Assembly (NCBI RefSeq): GCF_013623905.1
Contig: NZ_JABKDD010000004.1
Span: forward strand, 229,452 to 293,451
DNA: 64,000 nt
From: Brevibacterium sediminis
Lineage (GTDB): Bacteria; Actinomycetota; Actinomycetes; Actinomycetales; Brevibacteriaceae
Reading direction: 5' to 3'
Shown: positions 50,304 through 60,041 of the stretch, piece by piece
Layout: every line of letters starts with the position of its first letter
Numbering within the stretch: position 1 is the stretch's first letter
Translations under genes and position numbers: made by a program
The notes under the pieces: generated by a model
What the model was told of the DNA's origin: nothing
Databases searched by the model: none
What the model saw: the letters and a program-made list of their open reading frames with translations, nothing else

Positions 50304-51677
50304 ATGAGCAAGTTCGCTGTCACCAATGCCAACACCGGCGAAGTCGAGGAGGAGTTCGCCTCTGTTCCCAAAGAGGAGATTCCCGCCTACATCGATCGTG
50401 CCCATGAGGCACATCTGGCGTGGAAGGAGACGCCGCTGCATGAACGCGCGGCGATCCTGCGCAAGTTCGCCGATCTCGTCGATGAGAATGCCGATGAGAT
50501 GACCGACATCATCGGTCGTGAGATGGGCAAGATCAAGAAGCAGGGCCTCGGCGAGGTCGACAAAGTCGCCCGCACCGCCCGCTGGATGGCCGACAACGCC
50601 GCCACCCATCTGTCCACGACCCACCTGGCCGCCGCCGGCGCGGCCAGCAGCTATGTCGAGCACCAGCCGCTGGGCGTGCTGCTGGGCATCATGCCGTGGA
50701 ACTTCCCGTACAACCAGATCGCCCGCTTCGTGCTGCCCAACCTCATGGTCGGCAACACGATCATCATGAAGCAGGCATCGATCTGCCCGAAGTCCTCCCA
50801 GTACTTCGAGGACCTCCTCACCGAGGCGGGACTGCCGAAGGGCGTGTACCAGAACATCTACCTCGACTCCTCCCACGCCGAAGAGGTCCTCAAGGACTTC
50901 CGCGTCAAGGGCTTCTCGCTCACCGGTTCCGAGGGTGCCGGCGCGTCTGTGGCCGCGATCGCGGCGAAATACTACAAGCGCGCGGTCCTCGAGCTCGGCG
51001 GAAACGACCCGGCCGTCGTCCTCGACTCGAAGGACGTCTCCTCGGTGGCGCAGAAGCTCGTCGGGATCCGTCTGGCGAACGCCGGCCAGGTCTGCACCTC
51101 GCCGAAGCGCATGATCGTCGTCGATGAGCTCTACGACGAATTCGTCGCCGAGGCGGTCAAGGCCGCCGAAGCCATGAAGATCTCCGACTTCGACGACCCC
51201 GAGGTCGGCATGGGACCCGTGTCCTCCGAAGGTGCTCGCGACGAGATCATCGAGATGATCGAGAAGGCCGTGGCCGATGGTGCGACCCTGCACACCGGCG
51301 GCAAGAAGCTCGACCGCCCCGGCTGGTTCATGTCCCCGGCCGTGCTCACGGACATCGACCCGCACTCGGACCTCGGCTGCAACGAGCTCTTCGGCCCGGC
51401 CGTGATGATCTACCGTGCCAAGGACGAGGAGGATGCTCTGCGTCTGGCCAATGATTCCGAGTACGGCCTCATGTCCTCGGTGTGGACCGACGATCTGGAG
51501 AAGGGCCAGGAGTTCGGCAAGAAGATCAACGCCGGCATGACCCTGATCAACAGCCACATGGAGTCCGGACCGGAGTACCCCTTCGGCGGCATCAACCGCT
51601 CCGGCTACGGCCGTGAGAACGCTCAGTGGGCGTTCCAGGCGTTCACCAACGAACACCTCATCCGCGTCCACGCCTGA
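50304..51677 (+). CDS. gabD: NAD(P)-dependent aldehyde dehydrogenase, succinate-semialdehyde type
   Basis: This 457-aa dehydrogenase oxidises an aldehyde, most likely succinate semialdehyde, to the acid. Catalytic Cys264 is in NAGQVCTSPKR and general base Glu230 in LELGGNDP. IMPWNFPYNQIARF and FSLTGSEGAGASVA form the cofactor site. The 457-aa length and the HMESGPEYPFGGINRSGYGRE end fit GabD-like enzymes. AAAGGA precedes the ATG at 50304. It stands alone with its own terminator, and no GABA transaminase gene is nearby. Confidence 0.87.
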   Translation: MSKFAVTNANTGEVEEEFASVPKEEIPAYIDRAHEAHLAWKETPLHERAAILRKFADLVDENADEMTDIIGREMGKIKKQGLGEVDKVARTARWMADNAATHLSTTHLAAAGAASSYVEHQPLGVLLGIMPWNFPYNQIARFVLPNLMVGNTIIMKQASICPKSSQYFEDLLTEAGLPKGVYQNIYLDSSHAEEVLKDFRVKGFSLTGSEGAGASVAAIAAKYYKRAVLELGGNDPAVVLDSKDVSSVAQKLVGIRLANAGQVCTSPKRMIVVDELYDEFVAEAVKAAEAMKISDFDDPEVGMGPVSSEGARDEIIEMIEKAVADGATLHTGGKKLDRPGWFMSPAVLTDIDPHSDLGCNELFGPAVMIYRAKDEEDALRLANDSEYGLMSSVWTDDLEKGQEFGKKINAGMTLINSHMESGPEYPFGGINRSGYGRENAQWAFQAFTNEHLIRVHA

Positions 51678-51747
51678 TCAGGTGTGAGACCTCAGGTTCA
51701 CCCCTGAGAACCCAATCACCGAGGTGACCGGACGGTTTCACGACAGA

Positions 51748-51792
51748 ACGAGCCCGCCGGGCAGCGACATGATCGCTGTTCGGCGGGCTCGT
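51748..51792 (+). terminator. Terminator after gabD-like gene
   Basis: ACGAGCCCGCCG and its complement, extended by an inner CAGCGA/TCGCTG pair, form a stem of about 18 bp with one 2-nt internal mismatch, 71 bp after the dehydrogenase stop and facing the convergent lipoprotein gene. Confidence 0.75.
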
Positions 51793-51816
51793 CCTCGTCT
51801 CTGTGATCCGATCATC

Positions 51817-52554
51817 TCACTCGAGTGAGATATCCCCATTGCCGGTGGTGACCTCGACGGAGTGCGGGCTGTCGGGATCTTCAGACAGCGAGTTCGACTC
51901 CGCACCGTTATCAGTTCTCAGTGATACGGCGTAGGTCCCACTGGGCAACGAGGTGCTCACAGCACCATTGTCGGTCGTCACCCTCAGACTCGACGGCGCT
52001 TCATCGAACGTCAGATCGACCGCCCCGTTCTCTGCCCGTGCCGAAACATTGTCTGAGCTCAGACCGCTGGCGTGCTGGTCACCATTCGTGCTCCTCAGCG
52101 TCAGATCGCCGGCAATGTCCGTCGCCGATATCCCGCCGTTCTCCGTCGCGATCGACACCGGCTTGTCGAAATCCTTTACAGACACCTCTGCATTATCGGC
52201 TTGCAGTCTCACCGCCGCGGACTGCGGGATGACCACTTGGTAGCGCACCTCGCACGAAGCGAGGAATCCGCAGTCCGTGGACAAGGTGAGCTCGTCGTCT
52301 GCGATCGCCCATGTCGCCTGCCCCGCCTTCCCGGTGAACCACCTCGTCACTTCGACTGCGTCGACATCGCCGGGCCGCAGAGCGATGTCACCCCCGGACT
52401 CCATGACAATACCCAGATCATCGCCGCCTATCCGAAAAGAGCGACTTTCGGGATCGACTGCGTCGAGCGAAGGTCCGCAGGAGCTCAGCCCGATCGCACC
52501 GAGAACCACCACGCTCGACAGTGCAATAGCCTTCGACCATCTCTGTACGTTCAT
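51817..52554 (-). CDS. Putative lipoprotein with DUF4097 beta-helix repeats
   Basis: This 245-aa protein has a lipoprotein signal (AIALSSVVVLGAIGLSSC, lipid cysteine at 26). The body consists of short repeated strands such as ISATDIAGDLTLRSTNGD, VSARAENGAVDLTF and LRVTTDNGAVSTSLPSG, typical of DUF4097/adhesin-like solenoids. A TENGG/NGD/DNGA pattern marks each turn. Role unknown. GAGGAG precedes the ATG. The TetR gene 46 bp upstream on the same strand probably co-transcribes with it. Confidence 0.85.
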   Translation of the reverse strand: MNVQRWSKAIALSSVVVLGAIGLSSCGPSLDAVDPESRSFRIGGDDLGIVMESGGDIALRPGDVDAVEVTRWFTGKAGQATWAIADDELTLSTDCGFLASCEVRYQVVIPQSAAVRLQADNAEVSVKDFDKPVSIATENGGISATDIAGDLTLRSTNGDQHASGLSSDNVSARAENGAVDLTFDEAPSSLRVTTDNGAVSTSLPSGTYAVSLRTDNGAESNSLSEDPDSPHSVEVTTGNGDISLE

Positions 52555-52600
52555 TTCGACTCGCTCCTCGTCATGTGTCCTGCCACCGACACCATCGTCG

Positions 52601-53236
52601 TCAACTCCGCCGTTCGGATTCGGAGTGTGTGATCGCTTCGATCAGGGCGGCAATGGCCCGTTTGATCGCAGTCGAATCAACCTGCTCCGGGTCCGCCAGA
52701 TGCTCCATCGACAGCCCGTTCGTCAGACAGTGCAGGACAAGAGCCGCCACACTGGGATCGATTGAGAGCTCCAGGCCGCTCCGTGCAGCGACCTCACGGA
52801 TAGCACGCTCGGCGGCCTCTCGCTGTGTTCGCCGTAACGGCCCCCATGACTGTCTCGCTGCGGGGTCCCGTGCGGCTCGTGCCGCGAATTCGAGGCCGAG
52901 CCGACCCCGCTGCTCGTCCTCCGTGATGCTCTCTGCGACGACGCCCGCCACGAAGGCCGCGACTTCGTCTGCCGATCTCGCGGGAGCCTGCAGCAGTCGG
53001 TCTCGTTCGCTTGTGGAGCGGTCCTCGAGGACGGCAGCGAAGAGTCCCTGCTTGCTTCCGAAGTTCGAATAGACGGCACCCTTGGTGAATCCGGCTCGCA
53101 GCGCGATGTCGTCTACGGTCGCATCGGAGTAACCGGACTCGGCGAATGCCTCCGCGGCTGCGGCGATGAGTCGCCGTCGGACCTCGGACCGCGGGATGCG
53201 TTTGGCGACTTCTCGGTCGTTCTGCGGCTGGTGCAT
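52601..53236 (-). CDS. TetR family transcriptional regulator
   Basis: This 211-aa regulator has an N-terminal HTH (AESGYSDATVDDIALRAGFTKGAVYSNFGSKQGLF, about residues 32-66) and a TetR_C-type ligand domain. Two tandem palindromes based on AGTACT/AGTAT lie just upstream (53249-53279), indicating autoregulation. The downstream DUF4097 lipoprotein gene is the likely co-regulated target. Confidence 0.86.
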   Translation of the reverse strand: MHQPQNDREVAKRIPRSEVRRRLIAAAAEAFAESGYSDATVDDIALRAGFTKGAVYSNFGSKQGLFAAVLEDRSTSERDRLLQAPARSADEVAAFVAGVVAESITEDEQRGRLGLEFAARAARDPAARQSWGPLRRTQREAAERAIREVAARSGLELSIDPSVAALVLHCLTNGLSMEHLADPEQVDSTAIKRAIAALIEAITHSESERRS

Positions 53237-53248
53237 GCCGATACATTA

Positions 53249-53279
53249 CAGTACTTTCAGTACTGAATACTAGAAGTAT
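53249..53279. promoter_or_regulatory. Tandem palindromes before TetR gene
   Basis: CAGTACT-TTC-AGTACTG (53249-53265) is followed immediately by ATACT-AGA-AGTAT (53267-53279). Both have 3-nt spacers and share the core ACT/AGT symmetry. They start 13 bp upstream of the TetR start codon. Confidence 0.65.
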
Positions 53280-53358
53280 CCAGTTTGCCAACGGCTCACC
53301 CAGGATACTCGCAGTCTCACAGCAAAGAATCTTGGGCCGAGCTGCAGCCCATCATGGC

Positions 53359-53805
53359 TCAGACGACCGACTCGGCATAGAGGGCCGACACGAGAGGTGC
53401 GAGCTCTGGCATATCCCGTGCCTCGTCAAGAGCGAATTCGAGCACACTGTCATGCGTCGGATGGGCTTCGGCGAGCAGCGTCTCACCGGCAGGGGTGAGT
53501 TCGGTGTAGATGCCGCGACGGTCGTCGGCACAGAGCACACGAGTGAGCAGCCCGCGGTCCTCGAGGCGGGTGACCAGCCGCGTCGTCGCGCTCGATGACA
53601 AGGCGGCAGCGCGGGCGAGCTGCCGCATGCGCATATGCCAGCCGTCCTGCCGGCTCAGCGCATCGAGGACGGTGAATTCGACCACGGAGAGGTCGTGCTC
53701 GCGCTGCAGGCTGCGTTCGAGCTCGACCTCGATGAGTCCGTGCAGAGCAGCGAGCGTGCGCCAACCCTTGGCCCGGATCTCCACCGCGTCGTCCCTGATA
53801 CCCAC
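53359..53805 (-). CDS. MarR family transcriptional regulator
   Basis: This 148-aa winged-helix regulator has the core ALHGLIEVELERSLQREHDLSVVEFTVLDALSR and the wing LVTRLEDRGLLTRVLCADDRRGIYTELTPAGETLL. The GTG at 53805 has AAGGAG 6 nt upstream. It is divergent from an MFS exporter gene at 53974 and separated from it by long-range inverted repeats. Regulation of that exporter in response to a phenolic or similar ligand is the usual arrangement. Confidence 0.86.
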   Translation of the reverse strand: MGIRDDAVEIRAKGWRTLAALHGLIEVELERSLQREHDLSVVEFTVLDALSRQDGWHMRMRQLARAAALSSSATTRLVTRLEDRGLLTRVLCADDRRGIYTELTPAGETLLAEAHPTHDSVLEFALDEARDMPELAPLVSALYAESVV

Positions 53806-53861
53806 GTCATTCTCCTTGTTCTCGACGTCTCTCAAGGATACACCACTTGCGCGGATAAGAC

Positions 53862-53921
53862 GCGTGTGCAACTATATTCATTGCGTCTGCAACTACTGCA
53901 TACGCGCCCTATTGCACACGC
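53862..53921. promoter_or_regulatory. Spaced inverted and direct repeats between MarR and MFS genes
   Basis: GCGTGTGCAA (53862-53871) is repeated in perfect inversion at 53912-53921, 50 bp apart. TGCAACTA occurs directly at 53867 and again at 53888, exactly 21 bp apart, or two helical turns. These are probable MarR-dimer sites on the same face of the DNA. Confidence 0.55.
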
Positions 53922-53973
53922 ACGTGATTTCGCGACCGCGGAATCCGCTCCCCACCGAAAGGTCTGCACCACC

Positions 53974-55188
53974 ATGCCGCTCGCACTGCTCGCTCTCGCC
54001 ATCGGCGGGTTCGGAATCGGACTCACCGAGTTCGTCATCATGGGCCTTCTACCCGAGGTGGCCGCAGACTTCGCGGTCTCCGAGACCGTCGCCGGCTACC
54101 TCATCTCCGGCTATGCCCTGGCCGTGGCGATCGGAGCCATCGCGATCACCGTGGCGCTGAGCCGGGTCAATCGGAAGACGGCTCTCATCGGCCTCATGGT
54201 CCTCTTCATCATCGGCAACGGACTCTCGGCTCTCGCCCCGAGCTACGAGATGATGATGGTCGGTCGCATCGTCGCGGCACTCTGCCACGGCGCCTTCTTC
54301 GGCATCGGCGCGGTCGTGGCCGCTTCCCTGGTGCCCGCGAACCGTCAGGCCGCGGCGATCTCGATGATGTTCGCGGGTCTGACCACGGCAAACGTCCTCG
54401 GAGTCCCCTTGGGCACCTTCCTCGGCCAGGCCGCCGGATGGCGGTCGACCTTCTGGACCATCGCGGTCATCGGCATCATCGCCCTCATCGGCATAGCCGT
54501 CCTCGTCCCCTCGATTCCGGCACGATCGGACGCGGCCTCGGGCATCCTCGGCGAATTCCGCATCTTCGCCTCCGGTCAGGTGTGGGCGTCGATCCTCATC
54601 ACGATCCTCGGCTACGGGGGCATGTTCGGAGCCTTCAGCTATATGGCGTTCACGCTCACCGGAGTGACCGGCTTCTCCAGCGCCGCCGTCCCATGGCTGC
54701 TCGTCCTCTTCGGAGTCGGCCTCTTCATCGGCAACATCCTCGGCGGTCGGGCGGCCGATAAGAACCTCGGGGCGACCCTGCTCACCCTGCTCATCGGTCT
54801 CGTCGTCATCCTCGCCGTGTTCTCTCTGATCGCCGAGAACAAGGTCGCCACGATCATCGCGCTGGTGTTCATGGGCGGGTTCGGCTTCGCCACGGTTCCG
54901 GCCATGCAGATGCGCATCATGCGCCACTCCGGCGACGCGCAGACTCTCGGGTCGGGAGCGAACATCGCGGCCTTCAACGTCGGCAATGCCTTCGGGGCGT
55001 GGGTCGGCGGACTGACCATCGCCTCGGGCCTCGGCTATACCTCACCGCTGTGGGCGGGTGCGCTCGTCACCGTCGGCGGGCTCATCACCCTCCTCATCGC
55101 CGGACGCGCGCGGGGAGGGGAATTGCGCCAGAAGGCAGTAAACACCGAGGCCACCGCGGATCCCGAGTGGGAATCGCAGTCGGTCTGA
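53974..55188 (+). CDS. MFS transporter, AraJ/YdhP-like DHA1 exporter
   Basis: This 404-aa, 12-helix exporter starts MPLALLALAIGGFGIGLTEFVIMGLLPEVAADF, the classic first helix of this family, and has SGYALAVAIGAIAITVAL and motif A-like RVNRKTALIG. The ATG at 53974 has GAAAGG upstream; the frame is open further upstream through the regulatory region and is not used. It is controlled by the divergent MarR gene (inference). Confidence 0.88.
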   Translation: MPLALLALAIGGFGIGLTEFVIMGLLPEVAADFAVSETVAGYLISGYALAVAIGAIAITVALSRVNRKTALIGLMVLFIIGNGLSALAPSYEMMMVGRIVAALCHGAFFGIGAVVAASLVPANRQAAAISMMFAGLTTANVLGVPLGTFLGQAAGWRSTFWTIAVIGIIALIGIAVLVPSIPARSDAASGILGEFRIFASGQVWASILITILGYGGMFGAFSYMAFTLTGVTGFSSAAVPWLLVLFGVGLFIGNILGGRAADKNLGATLLTLLIGLVVILAVFSLIAENKVATIIALVFMGGFGFATVPAMQMRIMRHSGDAQTLGSGANIAAFNVGNAFGAWVGGLTIASGLGYTSPLWAGALVTVGGLITLLIAGRARGGELRQKAVNTEATADPEWESQSV

Positions 55189-55201
55189 GGCTCTGTCTGC
55201 C

Positions 55202-55876
55202 TCAGCCGAGGCCGGGACCGACGCGGATCGCGTCGGCGGCGTCGAGGGCGAGTTCGATGTTCTCGTCGCCGACTCTGACCGCGATCGCCGAGGCGGCCGA
55301 GCTGATCGATCTCACCTGCAGCTTCGTGCCGATGACGATTCCACGATCGGTGAGGTAACGCAGCAGTTCAGGCGACCGGTCGGAGACGCGCACGACCTCG
55401 ACCTCGACGCCCGGGGCGGTCTCCTGCAGCCGCCGGCTCGGGAAATCGGCTGTGTGCCCGTCGGCATCGGGAATCGGATCGCCGTGCGGGTCACGCTGCG
55501 GGCTTCCCAACGCTGCGTTCATCCGTTCGAGCACGAGATCGGAGACGGCATGTTCGAGTCGATCCGCCTCGTCATGGACCTGATCCCAGGTCAGCCCCAG
55601 AGCCTCGACGAGGTAGGACTCGACGATGCGGTGGCGTCTGACGATCTCGACGGCGATCTGCCGGCCCACATCGGTGAGCACGATCTGCCCGTAGGGTTCG
55701 TAGTCGATGTAGCCGTCGCGAGCGAGCTTCTTGAGGTTCGCCGACACCGTCGAGGCGGTCACTCCCAGCTGTTCGGCCATCTCGGTGGTGGCGGGGCGAC
55801 CGCCGGGCCATTCGTAGGCCTTCCAGATGAGGGTGACATAGTCCTCGACCATGCGAGTGACAGAGGGGCGCGGCAT
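55202..55876 (-). CDS. DtxR family metal-dependent regulator (MntR/IdeR-like)
   Basis: This 224-aa regulator has an N-terminal winged helix (SVTRMVEDYVTLIWKAYEW, then TTEMAEQLGVTASTVSANLKKLARDGYIDYE), a dimerisation/metal-binding region with VRRHRIVESYLVEALGLTWDQVHDEADRLEHAVSD, and a C-terminal SH3-like FeoA domain. HRIVESYL and DEADRLEH supply likely metal ligands. A TAGAAT box 7 nt before the ATG at 55876 suggests a leaderless start. The CaCA exchanger gene ends 10 bp upstream, so the two form a pair. Confidence 0.88.
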   Translation of the reverse strand: MPRPSVTRMVEDYVTLIWKAYEWPGGRPATTEMAEQLGVTASTVSANLKKLARDGYIDYEPYGQIVLTDVGRQIAVEIVRRHRIVESYLVEALGLTWDQVHDEADRLEHAVSDLVLERMNAALGSPQRDPHGDPIPDADGHTADFPSRRLQETAPGVEVEVVRVSDRSPELLRYLTDRGIVIGTKLQVRSISSAASAIAVRVGDENIELALDAADAIRVGPGLG

Positions 55877-55883
55877 GATCGTC

Positions 55884-55889
55884 ATTCTA
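55884..55889 (-). promoter_or_regulatory. -10 box of DtxR-family gene, probable leaderless start
   Basis: TAGAAT on the minus strand overlaps the last codons of the CaCA gene and is 7 nt from the ATG at 55876. No ribosome-binding site is present. A -35 element was not identified. Confidence 0.45.
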
Positions 55890-57194
55890 CGCGCGGGTAC
55901 CGGTCGACTTCGGGTCGGCGGACATTGTGACGGGCGGTTCGCGCTCCGGATCGGCCGCCTCGGCGGGGTCTGCACCGTCGTCACTGCGCTGCGGTCTGCG
56001 GAACGGGGCAGCGAGCGTGGGGAGGATGTCACTGCGGTGGAGGATAAGGAAGACGATCGCCAGCACCGCTTGGATCGCGGAGAGGACATAGCGGCCGGAG
56101 GTGTCCGTGACGAAGAACTGCACCCCGAAGAGCGCGGCGAGTCCCAGCGCTGGTGCCCAGTGGAAGCGCAGGGCCAAGATGATCGCCACACCGAGGAGGG
56201 TCTGCGTGGCCGTGAGCGTGAACTCCTCGATCTGCCGCCCGTCCAGAGGCAGCCCGAGACCACCCCCACCCGCGAAATGCGCGATCGGCAGGGAGCCGAC
56301 GAGCAGGCTCCATTGGTTGACCTTCGAGGCGATGAGTGTGCCGATGGCGGCCCCGCCCATGCCGCGCAGGGCGAACATTGCTGCGATGATGAACTCGGGG
56401 GCCTCCGAGGCCAGCGGGGCCAGCCACTGGACGAGGAAGTAGCTGTCGATGCCCAACGCCGAACCCGAGGCCACGAGCGCCTCGGCGAACGGTTCGGCAG
56501 ACAGCAGGATGATCGCTGCCGAGACGACGAACATCGTCACCACCGTGATCCGACGGGCCTTCTGCGGCATGGCGACGATGAGAGCCGCGGCGCCGACGAA
56601 CTCCTCTTCGTCATCGCCGGCGGCCTGCCCGGCCCGCCACAGATAAGCGACGAAGATGAGCACGAGGGCTGAGCCGAACCAGATGGGGATGCTGCCGAGC
56701 AGCGGAATGGCGAAGGCGATCACACCGAGGATGACGAGGAAGCCGATGTCCATCCGGCTGCCCGAGTCGATGTGCAGGGAATGCTGGAAGGGGGACTTCG
56801 TCCGCTTGGCCATGCGGCGGGCGACGAGGAGGGCGATGATGACGACGAGCGGCCACCCGAAGCCGAGCAGAAGTCGGTTCGATCCGGTCATATTCGCCGC
56901 CGCGAAGTGCAGGTAATCCGGATCCGTTCCGGAGCGGAACGCGTAGTAGAGGTCCACGGCGTATTCCGGGAGGACCGCGATGAGGGCGAGCAGGGCGATC
57001 GCGAGAGCACCCGAGATGTCCTTCGGCGCCGCCTCGGCGGCCCAGGCCAGGAGGAAGGCGGCCGCGACGATGGCGGCGCCGAACGCGAGGAGCTCGAGAA
57101 CCGAGGCGAGTTCGATGCCGGTGATGCGCAGCACCACGGCGGGTGCGGCGATGACGAGGCAGATCGCGATACGGCGGATGATTGCGGTGGGCAT
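55887..57194 (-). CDS. Sodium/calcium exchanger (CaCA) family membrane protein
   Basis: This 435-aa protein of about 10-11 helices has two related halves. They carry the alpha-repeat-like segments ALLALIAVLPEYAVDLYYA and APLASEAPEFIIAAMFALRGMGGAAIG, where acidic residues typically bind the cation. A charged loop (about residues 215-230) joins the halves. It may export Ca2+ or, given the adjacent DtxR-family regulator, Mn2+. That assignment rests on context only. The C-terminal 35 residues are acidic and Pro-rich. Confidence 0.8.
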   Translation of the reverse strand: MPTAIIRRIAICLVIAAPAVVLRITGIELASVLELLAFGAAIVAAAFLLAWAAEAAPKDISGALAIALLALIAVLPEYAVDLYYAFRSGTDPDYLHFAAANMTGSNRLLLGFGWPLVVIIALLVARRMAKRTKSPFQHSLHIDSGSRMDIGFLVILGVIAFAIPLLGSIPIWFGSALVLIFVAYLWRAGQAAGDDEEEFVGAAALIVAMPQKARRITVVTMFVVSAAIILLSAEPFAEALVASGSALGIDSYFLVQWLAPLASEAPEFIIAAMFALRGMGGAAIGTLIASKVNQWSLLVGSLPIAHFAGGGGLGLPLDGRQIEEFTLTATQTLLGVAIILALRFHWAPALGLAALFGVQFFVTDTSGRYVLSAIQAVLAIVFLILHRSDILPTLAAPFRRPQRSDDGADPAEAADPEREPPVTMSADPKSTGTRA

Positions 57195-57246
57195 ATCTCA
57201 AGACTTCCCGCCGCGAATCGGGTGTGTCTACGCACAACTGAGACTT

Positions 57247-57254
57247 AGACGTCT
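57247..57254. promoter_or_regulatory. Palindrome upstream of CaCA gene
   Basis: AGACGTCT is flanked by GAGAC/GTCTC arms (57240-57255), about 50 bp upstream of the CaCA start. On the minus strand it overlaps the expected -35 position for a TAGACA -10 box. A metal-regulator site is possible. Confidence 0.35.
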
Positions 57255-57334
57255 CCAACAATTGCGGCGGGCCCCGGGATCCGCTTGTTTCTGGGGATCA
57301 CACGGCCCGTTGAAACGGGTAGGTGTGCCTCAGA

Positions 57335-59896
57335 TCACCGGAGTTCGGAGAGTGCCGCGGCGAGGTATTCTGCAGACGGCCCCTGCCCGGCGTCGACGAT
57401 GTCGGCGGGGGCGCCGGTCGCCACGACCCGGCCGCCGTCATCACCGGCGCCGGGGCCGAGTTCGACGACGTGATCGGCGACTGCCACGACGCGCATATCG
57501 AGTTCGACCATGATGACCGTGTTGCCGGCGTCGACGAGGGTCTGCAGGTGTGCGACGAGCCGGTCGGCATCCGCACAATGCAGTCCGGAAGTGGGTTCGT
57601 CGAGCACGTAAAGGGTGTCACCGCGCTGGGAGCGCTGGAGCTCGCTGGCGAGTTTGACCCGCTGCGCCTCGCCGCCGGAGAGCTCGGTGGCGGGTTGGCC
57701 GAGGCGCAGATAGCCGAGGCCGACGTCGATGAGTGCGGTCAGGGAGCGCATGATGTCGAATTCGCCGGTGAAGAAGTCGTGGGCTTCCTCGACGCTCATC
57801 CCCAGGATCTCGGCGATATTGCGTCCGCGCCACAGGATCTCCAGGGTGCTCGATTGGAAGCGGGTGCCGTGGCAGTCGGGACACTCGGTGTAGACCGAGG
57901 GCAGGAACAGCAGCTCGACCATGACCAATCCTTCACCTTCGCAGGTGGGGCACCGTCCGCCGGCGACGTTGAAGGAGAAGCGACCGGGCTTGTAACCGCG
58001 CTCTCTGGCCTCAGGCGTCTCGGCGAAGCGGCGACGCACATGGTCGAACAGGCCCGTATAGGTGGCGACGTTGGACCGGGGCGTGCGGCCGATGGGCCTC
58101 TGATCGATGCTCACCACCCGTCGGATCCCGGTGAGTTCCCCGGTGACGGTGCCCTCAAGCTCCTCGGGTTCGTCAGTGAGCAGGAGCTCGTCATCATCGG
58201 ACGCGGGTTCATCAGCAGTTGTGGAGGTGCCCAGTCGGTCGCCGACGATGGCCGGGAGCACCTGGCTGACGAGGCTGGACTTGCCCGAACCCGATACTCC
58301 GGTCACGGCGGTCAGCGAGCCCAGCGGCAGATCGAGGCTGATGTCGTGGAGATTGTTGCGGCGGATGTTCTCAAGGTGCATCCAGCCTCGCGGCTGCCGG
58401 GGTTCGTGGGGTTCGAGTCCACGTCCGCCGAAGACATAGCCCCTGGTCACGGATTCGTCGATCTCGGCAAGTCCGGCCGTAGGTCCGCTGTAGAGGACGT
58501 CTCCGCCGCGTTCGCCGGCGCCGGGTCCGATGTCGACGAGCCAGTCGGCATGGCGCATGATGTCCACGGAGTGTTCGACGACGAAGAGGCTGTTCCCGCG
58601 GTCCTTCAACCCGTCGAGGATGCCCAGCAGGGCATCCACGTCCTGCGGGTGAAGGCCGGCGGAGGGTTCGTCGAGCACGTAGACGACGCCGAAGAGGTCC
58701 GAGGTCAGCTGAGTGGCCAATCGCAACCGCTGCAGCTCACCTCCGGACAGCGTCGGTGTGGTCCGATCGAGTGAGAGGTACCCGAGACCGAGATCGACGA
58801 TCGGCCGGAGCCGATCGATGAGACCCTCGCCGAGGCGGACGAACGCGGCGAGCTTGTCCGCAGCCGGGTGGTCGTCTGCCTCCGTAGCCGCCTTCGCCGA
58901 GGCGACCTCATCGCGGAGGACGGACATGAGTTCATGCAGCGGCAGCGCGGAGAATTCGGCGATGTCGAGACCGGCGATCGTCACCGACAGAGCGTCGGGT
59001 CTGAGTTTCTTTCCGTGGCACACGGGGCAGGGACCGGCACTGAGGAATTCGGCGACGCGCCGTTTCATCCCGGCGCTCTTCGTGTTCGCAAACGTGTCGA
59101 GCACGTACTTCCGGGCTCCGACGAAGGTTCCCGAGTAGGTCGGTTCGGCGCCTGCTGCGATCGCTTCGCGCGCCTCGTCCAGCGTCAGCCGGGAGTGGAC
59201 GGGAAGGTGCGGAGTCTCTTCCGTGTAGAGGATCCAATCGCGGTGTTCGCGCGGCAGGTCCTGCCAGGGGACATCGACGTCGTAGCCGAGAGCGACGAGC
59301 ACATCGCGCAGCTGGTGGCCGTGCCAGGCCTTCGGCCAGGAAGCGATGGCGCGCTCCCGGATCGTCAGCGTCGGATCCGGGACCATCTTGTCCTCGGGCA
59401 CCTCGTAGACGCGGCCGATTCCGTGGCATTCCGGGCAGGCACCTTCGACGGTGTTCGTCGAAAAATCCTCGGCCAACAGCATCGACTGCCCCTCCGGGTA
59501 CCGTCCCGCCCGTGAGTAGAGCATGCGCACGAGGCTGGACACCGTGGTGATGCTGCCGACGCTCGAGCGTGCGCTGCGCCCGCCGCGCTGCTGCTGCAGG
59601 GCGACTGCCGGCGGCATTCCCGTGATCGAATCGACGTCGGGGACCCCTGCCTGATCGATGAGCCGGCGGGCATACGGTGCCACGGATTCGAGGTAGCGGC
59701 GTTGGGACTCGGCAAAGAGGGTGCCGAAGGCCAGGGAGGATTTGCCCGATCCGGACACTCCGGTGAACACGACGAGCGCATCCCGGGGCACGGTGAGATC
59801 GACGTTGCGCAGATTGTGTTCCCTGGCCCCGCGGACTCGCACGTCCGGCTGGATCTCGGTCGAGGATGTCGGAGCCGAGGGCACAGAGGAGGTCAT
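57335..59896 (-). CDS. UvrA2-like excinuclease ABC subunit A homologue
   Basis: This 853-aa protein has two ABC ATPase modules, each with [11 protein letters not shown]alker A loops (about residues 45 and 545) and LSGGE-type signatures ([26 protein letters not shown]). Zn-binding pairs CPECHG, CPVCHG, CPTCEG and CPDCHG are present. It is about 100 residues shorter than housekeeping UvrA, because the UvrB-interaction region is reduced. That is the hallmark of class II UvrA linked to drug resistance (e.g. DrrC-like). No uvrB is adjacent. A DHA2 exporter gene lies upstream on the same strand, after its own terminator. Confidence 0.87.
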   Translation of the reverse strand: MTSSVPSAPTSSTEIQPDVRVRGAREHNLRNVDLTVPRDALVVFTGVSGSGKSSLAFGTLFAESQRRYLESVAPYARRLIDQAGVPDVDSITGMPPAVALQQQRGGRSARSSVGSITTVSSLVRMLYSRAGRYPEGQSMLLAEDFSTNTVEGACPECHGIGRVYEVPEDKMVPDPTLTIRERAIASWPKAWHGHQLRDVLVALGYDVDVPWQDLPREHRDWILYTEETPHLPVHSRLTLDEAREAIAAGAEPTYSGTFVGARKYVLDTFANTKSAGMKRRVAEFLSAGPCPVCHGKKLRPDALSVTIAGLDIAEFSALPLHELMSVLRDEVASAKAATEADDHPAADKLAAFVRLGEGLIDRLRPIVDLGLGYLSLDRTTPTLSGGELQRLRLATQLTSDLFGVVYVLDEPSAGLHPQDVDALLGILDGLKDRGNSLFVVEHSVDIMRHADWLVDIGPGAGERGGDVLYSGPTAGLAEIDESVTRGYVFGGRGLEPHEPRQPRGWMHLENIRRNNLHDISLDLPLGSLTAVTGVSGSGKSSLVSQVLPAIVGDRLGTSTTADEPASDDDELLLTDEPEELEGTVTGELTGIRRVVSIDQRPIGRTPRSNVATYTGLFDHVRRRFAETPEARERGYKPGRFSFNVAGGRCPTCEGEGLVMVELLFLPSVYTECPDCHGTRFQSSTLEILWRGRNIAEILGMSVEEAHDFFTGEFDIMRSLTALIDVGLGYLRLGQPATELSGGEAQRVKLASELQRSQRGDTLYVLDEPTSGLHCADADRLVAHLQTLVDAGNTVIMVELDMRVVAVADHVVELGPGAGDDGGRVVATGAPADIVDAGQGPSAEYLAAALSELR

Positions 59897-59948
59897 GAGG
59901 TCACCGTACCAAGGTCGGGACCTCCGATCACCGAGGTGGCCGACAACA

Positions 59949-59985
59949 GAACCCCTCGTTCCGGGAAATTCGGAACGAGGGGTTC
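59949..59985 (-). terminator. Terminator after DHA2 MFS gene
   Basis: GAACCCCTCGTTCCG (59949-59963) pairs perfectly over 15 bp with 59971-59985 across a 7-nt loop. It lies between the stop of the MFS gene at 60042 and the start of the UvrA2-like gene, so the two genes are probably transcribed separately. Confidence 0.7.
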
Positions 59986-60041
59986 GATGTGCCTCAGTCG
60001 ACCGCTGTCATGGGCCGACCTTTATTCGGCGGGGCCGACCG

